This document shows, in pieces, positions 58,837 through 64,000 of a stretch of DNA of 64,000 nucleotides. The stretch is from Cryptomeria japonica (Eukaryota > Streptophyta > Pinopsida > Cupressales > Cupressaceae): NCBI RefSeq assembly GCF_030272615.1, contig NC_081407.1, forward strand, positions 316,414,456 through 316,478,455, given 5' to 3'. A program made the position numbers and the translations under genes. The notes under the pieces were generated by a model. The model saw only the letters and a list, made by a program, of their open reading frames with translations, made no database searches and was not told the origin of the DNA. Each line of letters starts with the position of its first letter. Within the stretch, counting starts at the first letter, position 1.

Positions 58837-61800
58837 AATCGTCTTTTCATTCACTTTGTCTTTCTCTAAAGTCAACTCACCTCTTAATCTCCTCCCTTCA
58901 TATTTACCTACCCCTCAATTAGGTATTGAGTCTCTCTTATCTATGTGATCTTGGCCAAATTCACACTCTCACCTCGTAATCTAAGCCCTCGATTCTCTTT
59001 GAGATTTCTATAAAATATGCTTCTTCCTTCCATTTTGACCAATCTGCAATTCTTATCGTACTTACACAATGCCAAAATCTCTCTAGAGCATACATCATCA
59101 CAAGCATAACCTTACATCATCAAAACCACATCCATTCTTCCTTTAGCTCTTGTGCAAGTGCAACACAAATTTGAGAGCAATACTATCAAACACAAGATCA
59201 TGGGAGATAGGAGAACAATGGAGACAAGCCTCTCTTGCATGTGAAGGTATAGCTTTGTTTATTTTATGTTATTCGAATGCATTTATAGTTTTTCTATTGG
59301 TTGTTTGTTGAATTAGTTTATAGATCTAGGGTTAGTGGTTGGATCATTTTGGGTTTACAAATAGATACAAATTCAACATACACACCACCCATTAGATTTA
59401 GGTCCACAATGCAAACCATCTAATTGCATTTTAAATAGTGCAAATTTCATATTAAGAAGATTCATTTTTCTTGTCAAACAATGATATGGGTGAAGTCATT
59501 TGTAGTCAATTCATAGACATGGACCTCAACATACGTTGGCATGTAGGTGTGTTTGATACCTTATAGCATAGATTTAATTTTCGCAAAGAATCTTTTATTG
59601 TAAGCTATGTTTGAACTTGCTTCTAATACAATTTTGTGGTGGTAGAAATGGGCCCTTCTTTTATGATAAATGAAATGTTTATACATTTTTTAGTATACTA
59701 AATTATGGTTCAATGGTGTCTTGACAAATATGTATATTGGAAGAATAATTATCTATTTAGATATACACAATCTACATCTATTATAAATTACTAATATCAA
59801 AGCAACTCTTAGACAAGCAGTGGCCATGAAAATAGATCCTTGACTTTTTCTTTTAAAAAGAATTTGTCTTTATTCCCAAGTTCCATTGACCTACTTTTTG
59901 TCATCCATGAACATCAATACAATTTCCTTCTTTCTTTCTAAACTTCTCCCTTCAATACTTGTCTCCTTACAGTTGTAGTTAATTAAATAGAATTTTGTTG
60001 TTTCAAATTGTATTGTAAAACTACCATCCTAAACCCTCATTTTGTAACAAAATAGGCTAAGAAAAGTCAACCCTGCAAAAAAAAAAAGTGGTATAATGAC
60101 GTGTCCAAAAGTTACTTGCAACATTCTAGAAGGTTCTGAACCCTTCTCACCAAACTTGGATGAATTTCTCCACTAGAGAACAAAAACTTGCTTGCATACC
60201 TACTAGAAGACAAAATAAGGCTCAACAACCCATTGAAGGGTCTCATATGTAGCCCCCAATCACAAAACACCCTTACAACTTGTTATAGCATGTCATAAGG
60301 TACTCTTGCACCTTGACATTAACAACTCTTTTGTTATAGACTCCCTTCCACTTCATGTCCAACGTGGAAAGATGCCTTACCAATATTGGTAACCTCCTAT
60401 GCAATGGCCTTTACAATCAATATTGTTCAAGTGGCCAAAGAAATATTCCACATCACATGTGCCTCCAACTTTCGCATGGACATCTTGTTCGGCCCATTTT
60501 GTAATCTTTGCAATTTTACAAAATAATATTACAAACATTCAATCTTGGCTAACATTTAGACTACAATAGTATTTGCAATGATTTGAAAGGTGAATAATAT
60601 ACCTAATCTTCAAAAATTTTAATTTAATGAAATTTATCTGACTTTGACTTTAAAAAATCTAAAGGTACAGAAACAAATTAATGATTGTTAAATATAAGAA
60701 ATAACAAAACATTGACATCAATGGAAAAAATATAAAAAGGTTGCCACATCATAATTAATGAACAACAATAGAAAATCTTACAGTTTGTAGGAAAAAATAA
60801 AGAAAACTAAAAAAAAAATTACTTCAAATGAAAAAAAATTGTTCAAATACTAGAACTATTCACAACAACAACCAAATGAAAAATGATTTTATAAAATATT
60901 TATAAATGAAAAAAAAAAGCAAACAAGACTTTAAAAGGCATTTTGGTAGGTTCACAGTATTACAAATAAATGCATACAACAGAAACTAAAGAGTGAACTT
61001 TTATGAAACTACCTAGCAGATGCAACTGTCTAATCATAAAATAAATATGGCCTTGCATTTTAAAAAGGTTAGGTGGAAGCATAAAAATGGAATGCAAAGC
61101 AATATATTCATGTAATATGAGATTCTGTAAAAATGGGTTTGCCAATTCATAAATCTAATTACAAATAGAAATCTTCCAAATTCAAATAATTCAATATCTG
61201 TGATTATAAGACTTTCCTGGGATTGTAGCATGTTCATGTTAGAGCCTCAACCTTCAACCCACTTCAGTATAAAGTTTTTGGGAGAAACGAAGAGTTCCTC
61301 TTTTTCTTTGCTATTAATTATCTTAATTGTATAATTTCATAGTTGAACGAATATCAAATAGTCCAATGGTCCTAAAAATGGTCAAGCACGGTGCAAGTTC
61401 CTATTGAATGTTATGATAATCATAATTCAAAAAGGAAGATAGTTTCTGGCGTTTTGTTACCTATTTTTCACTTCTAGCTGAAAAATAGGTTAAGCTATGC
61501 TTGCTTTTGTAAAATGGAAACAAAGTACATATTGCTCCTGCTATATTGCATTCCAACTACACTAAGGAAGAATGAACTAAAGATTACATTTCAATACTTC
61601 TAGTTCGTAACAGCAAAAGAGAGAGACATCTCATCTAAAAAAGGAAGTATTTTTATTGATATTCAAGCATGTGTCCCACACAAAGAGCCGTGAGATTAGC
61701 TACATGCATCAGGTACAAGAAGGAAATACATAGGCATGTATACATGAGTACAAAATAAAAGAGAGCATGTTGAGAGTGGAACCAGTCATTTCCTAAATGA

Positions 61801-62514
61801 CTGGTACGGTTGGAGTAGCCTTGATGTTGCCTTTGTCTTGTTGCTTCGTCCTTGGTTGCATTTGCCTTCCTTCTGGTATCTACAAAAGAGTTAAAAATAG
61901 ATTTTGTTCTAAGCAATGGTTGATTACATTCCTAGCATGTATACTAATGCATGCATGTATATATAGTCCCTACATGCATCGGGTGCATATAGTCAGCATC
62001 ACGGAAGATCTCAGAAAAAGCAAATATCAGATCAGAAGAAATCAAATGCATCTTATTTTTAACTTGTTTGCTTCGTGTGTAGGAACAAGAAAAGATAGCT
62101 TGTTGGTCATAAACTGCACAAATGAGTGGGGGTAAATGAGGCTCCCACAAGGGTTGAGCCCAGCTCATATGAAAGCAACAACAATGTCTCATACAATCAA
62201 GTTATATTAGAAACTGATGACAGATGAAGAGTGGCAAATACAAGTATGCAATCACATGATCAACCGATAAGCATAATGATAGTTTTCCTCACTCAAAAGA
62301 TGTATGCAAGGATGTATTTATGCTAAAGTAATCTCCATTATACAGTAAATGAGCAGGTTGCTATTATTTTCAAAGCAAAGGTAGCAGCAGTAATAATGTA
62401 TGAAGAGTGAGGTTCAACACAAACCTTACAATGAAGATGTAGTCACAACAACATGTAGAATGCAGTCATAGGTGCAGTTTTGAAGCATTAAGGTGGCATC
62501 TTCATTCAAAGGTG
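58837..62514. other. no gene recognised
   Basis: AT-rich DNA with scattered open frames of 60-112 residues (for example 61653-62192 on both strands) that overlap one another and show no known domain. A 12-base A-run lies near 60076. Confidence 0.5.
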
Positions 62515-62916
62515 TGTTGGGACTGTTGTCATGTAGCTAGGTCAAATCCCTAGCGAGGGCCGACCTAGTCTTGGAATTGCTAATTGGCCTTTCGGCCTTA
62601 GCAATTCTCCATAAAATGCGCAGCTTATATGTTTAATACAAAGGTATTGATCTAGCCCTAAATAAGTAACTTGTAATTAAATAGGACTGACCCTATTATT
62701 GGCGTCAAATCAGTAAGGCCTACTTGAGGTCTTTTAGGTAGCCTTACCTCATATATATTCAATTATCTTGTAGTCTTTCATATACAATGAACATATGCAA
62801 TTCGCAGTAAGCGAACTTGTGCTTGGGGGTGACGATAAGACCTTATCGTCTATGGTTGGGAAGGCAACAATCTGATGTTTGCCTCCGGTGAACAAGCACA
62901 ACTCAGAAAGTCAACA
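62515..62916 (+). repeat. 5' LTR of element E
   Basis: Starts TGTTGGGACTGTTGTC and ends AAAGTCAACA. It includes AATTGGCCTTTCGGCCTTAG (a small hairpin around TTTCGGCC), a TATA-like CATATATATTC near 62750 and a GGTGACGATAAGACCTTATCGTC palindromic area near 62828-62851, which could fold in the RNA. Confidence 0.82.
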
Positions 62917-62928
62917 TGGTATCAGAGC
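62917..62928 (+). promoter_or_regulatory. primer-binding site of element E
   Basis: TGGTATCAGAGC, a perfect 12-base match to the initiator tRNA-Met complement, immediately after the LTR with no spacer. Confidence 0.9.
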
Positions 62929-64000
62929 TACGACTTTTCCAAATTGCAGATTTAGTCGAATGCGGCCTGAGCGAGTTGCAGTCGTAGTGTGACAATCTCA
63001 ATGTTCGCTTGGCAATCACCATATAGTCAAGGGTAAATCGCATTTCGAGTTTAGTGATCACAGTTGCAAGGTACTCACAGTCGCTATGGATTGCATTTGC
63101 ATTATCCGCATGGTGGTCATGGCTTCGAAACCCCGTGTTCGTTGCAAAGTATTCACATAGTATTCGCAATGGACATTGGGGTATATCCAAATCATCGCAG
63201 GATCATTGCAGTGACCGTGTTAGAGATGTTCGTGGTGTATTCGCATTTGCATCCGCAGTGTGTTCACATTATCGCATAATCATGATCTCATTTCAAGTTT
63301 TGTATTAGTCGTGTTCAAAATGAATCGCAAAAGTGTATGCATTGTTTGCGACCATTGGCAGTAGCATTCGCAGGGTGACTGCCAGATATTGCAAACACCA
63401 TATTAACCTGGAGGCGTAAATGCAGGGAGGAAGCCGCTATTCCTCACCGCTTGGTATATTCGCCTTGTGTTGCACGATCATGGTGCTCAGGATATTCACA
63501 GGGAGTCGTGTTCACAATGTGAGCCATGGCTAGTTATAGTCGCGCAACATGGAGGTGTCCACGAACATGTTTATAATCCGCACTGTGATCACCATGAGAA
63601 TATTCACATTTTTATCACCGAGTTGATCATCTAATCGTGACAAGGTGAAAGCTCGAACTAGATTCGGGTCGTGATGGAGTTATCGTGTTTGTTAGGAGTC
63701 GTGGAGGCATCAAGGTCGCGGTGGTGATCATAGCAGGCGTATTCACACATGGAGGCCACATCTACCGTAAGGTGATATCAATAATCACAGTGCATCGAGG
63801 GGGCGTATGGAGACTCATCTCAATACACAGAGATCGCATAAGGTGGTGATCGCAGGTTACTCACGATGATCTCATTGATCATAGGGTGTATCCATGTATG
63901 ATCACAGGGGTATGTCCGCAGTATTTGCCTCGTCATAATCATTCAAAATTGGAAGGATGGTCGCTGCTGCAGTGCTTGTCGAGAGCCATATTCATGGTGT
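62929..64000 (+). other. CpG-rich, motif-repetitive leader of element E, no supported ORF
   Basis: Short words recur throughout without a fixed period: TATTCGCA/TATTCACA, ATCGCA, ATCCGCAG and GTGATCRCAG-like palindromes (about 63053, 63586, 63724, 63846, 63898). CpG density is visibly higher than elsewhere in the window. Open frames here (84-95 residues) overlap on both strands and carry no retroelement domain. Confidence 0.6.

Larger units (their letters stand above)
62515..64000 (+). mobile_element. LTR retrotransposon E, 5' end only
   Basis: A 402-bp LTR, a perfect primer-binding site and about 1.07 kb of internal sequence run to the window edge. LTR ends TGTTGG...TCAACA are near-inverted. 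No gag is visible in the internal part, so it is either a long leader or a non-coding element. The superfamily cannot be decided from the window. Confidence 0.8.

Noticed and set aside
61653-62192. Opposed open frames of 82-112 residues
   Set aside because: They overlap on both strands, have no domain or splice signals, and neither resembles a known family.
62917-62928. tRNA gene at the TGGTATCAGAGC words
   Set aside because: Only the 12-base primer-binding complement is present at these sites; no cloverleaf or A/B boxes.

Overview
The window is nuclear DNA from a large, repeat-rich plant genome, most likely a gymnosperm. The evidence is low gene density (two intact genes and one gene relic in 64 kb), spliceosomal introns, a PLAT-plant-stress gene, a thaumatin-like relic, and many old Ty1/copia LTR elements and LINEs. 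Placing it in the conifers is inference from genome style and gene types; nothing here proves the species. LAYOUT: 1-3750 is the 3' part of a plus-strand copia element (A) and its 3' LTR, inserted into an older minus-oriented LTR fragment (3751-4405). 4406-13984 holds no supportable gene. It contains LTR debris, including two solo LTRs with candidate 5-bp target-site duplications (7425-8908, ACAGA; 11070-12182, TTACC) and several short tandem repeats. 13985-34320 is a three-layer nest. A decayed minus-strand LINE is split by a minus-strand copia element (C, 16468-31046, TSD ATAGG). The 5' LTR of C is in turn split by a plus-strand copia element (B, 23246-30559, TSD CAATC). 34321-41992 carries an intact two-exon PLAT/LH2-domain gene (35569-36453) whose only intron is largely a 52-bp minisatellite, followed by AT-rich DNA with small tandem duplications. 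41993-48922 contains a copia gag remnant and an old plus-strand copia element (D). 51244-51805 is a thaumatin-like pseudogene. 52897-55192, minus strand, is an intact four-exon gene for a 137-residue G-patch protein whose exons are too short for simple ORF searching. About 56575-58130 is the RNase H-bearing 3' end of another LINE. 62515-64000 is the 5' LTR, tRNA-iMet primer-binding site and CpG-rich leader of a further LTR element running off the window. HOW IT FITS TOGETHER: the two live genes are unrelated (a probable secretory/ER stress protein and a probable nuclear RNA-processing protein). Elements A, B and C are close relatives: their LTRs, primer-binding site and gag-pol match. D is a more distant cousin. 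All four are dead. A recurrent lesion is CAG to TAG, as expected from deamination of methylated CHG cytosines in silenced chromatin. No CRISPR array, bacterial operon, rRNA or complete tRNA gene was seen. I did not find a clear new molecular system; the most useful results are the dated insertion nest, the hidden G-patch gene, the intronic minisatellite and the unusual CpG-rich leader at the right edge.
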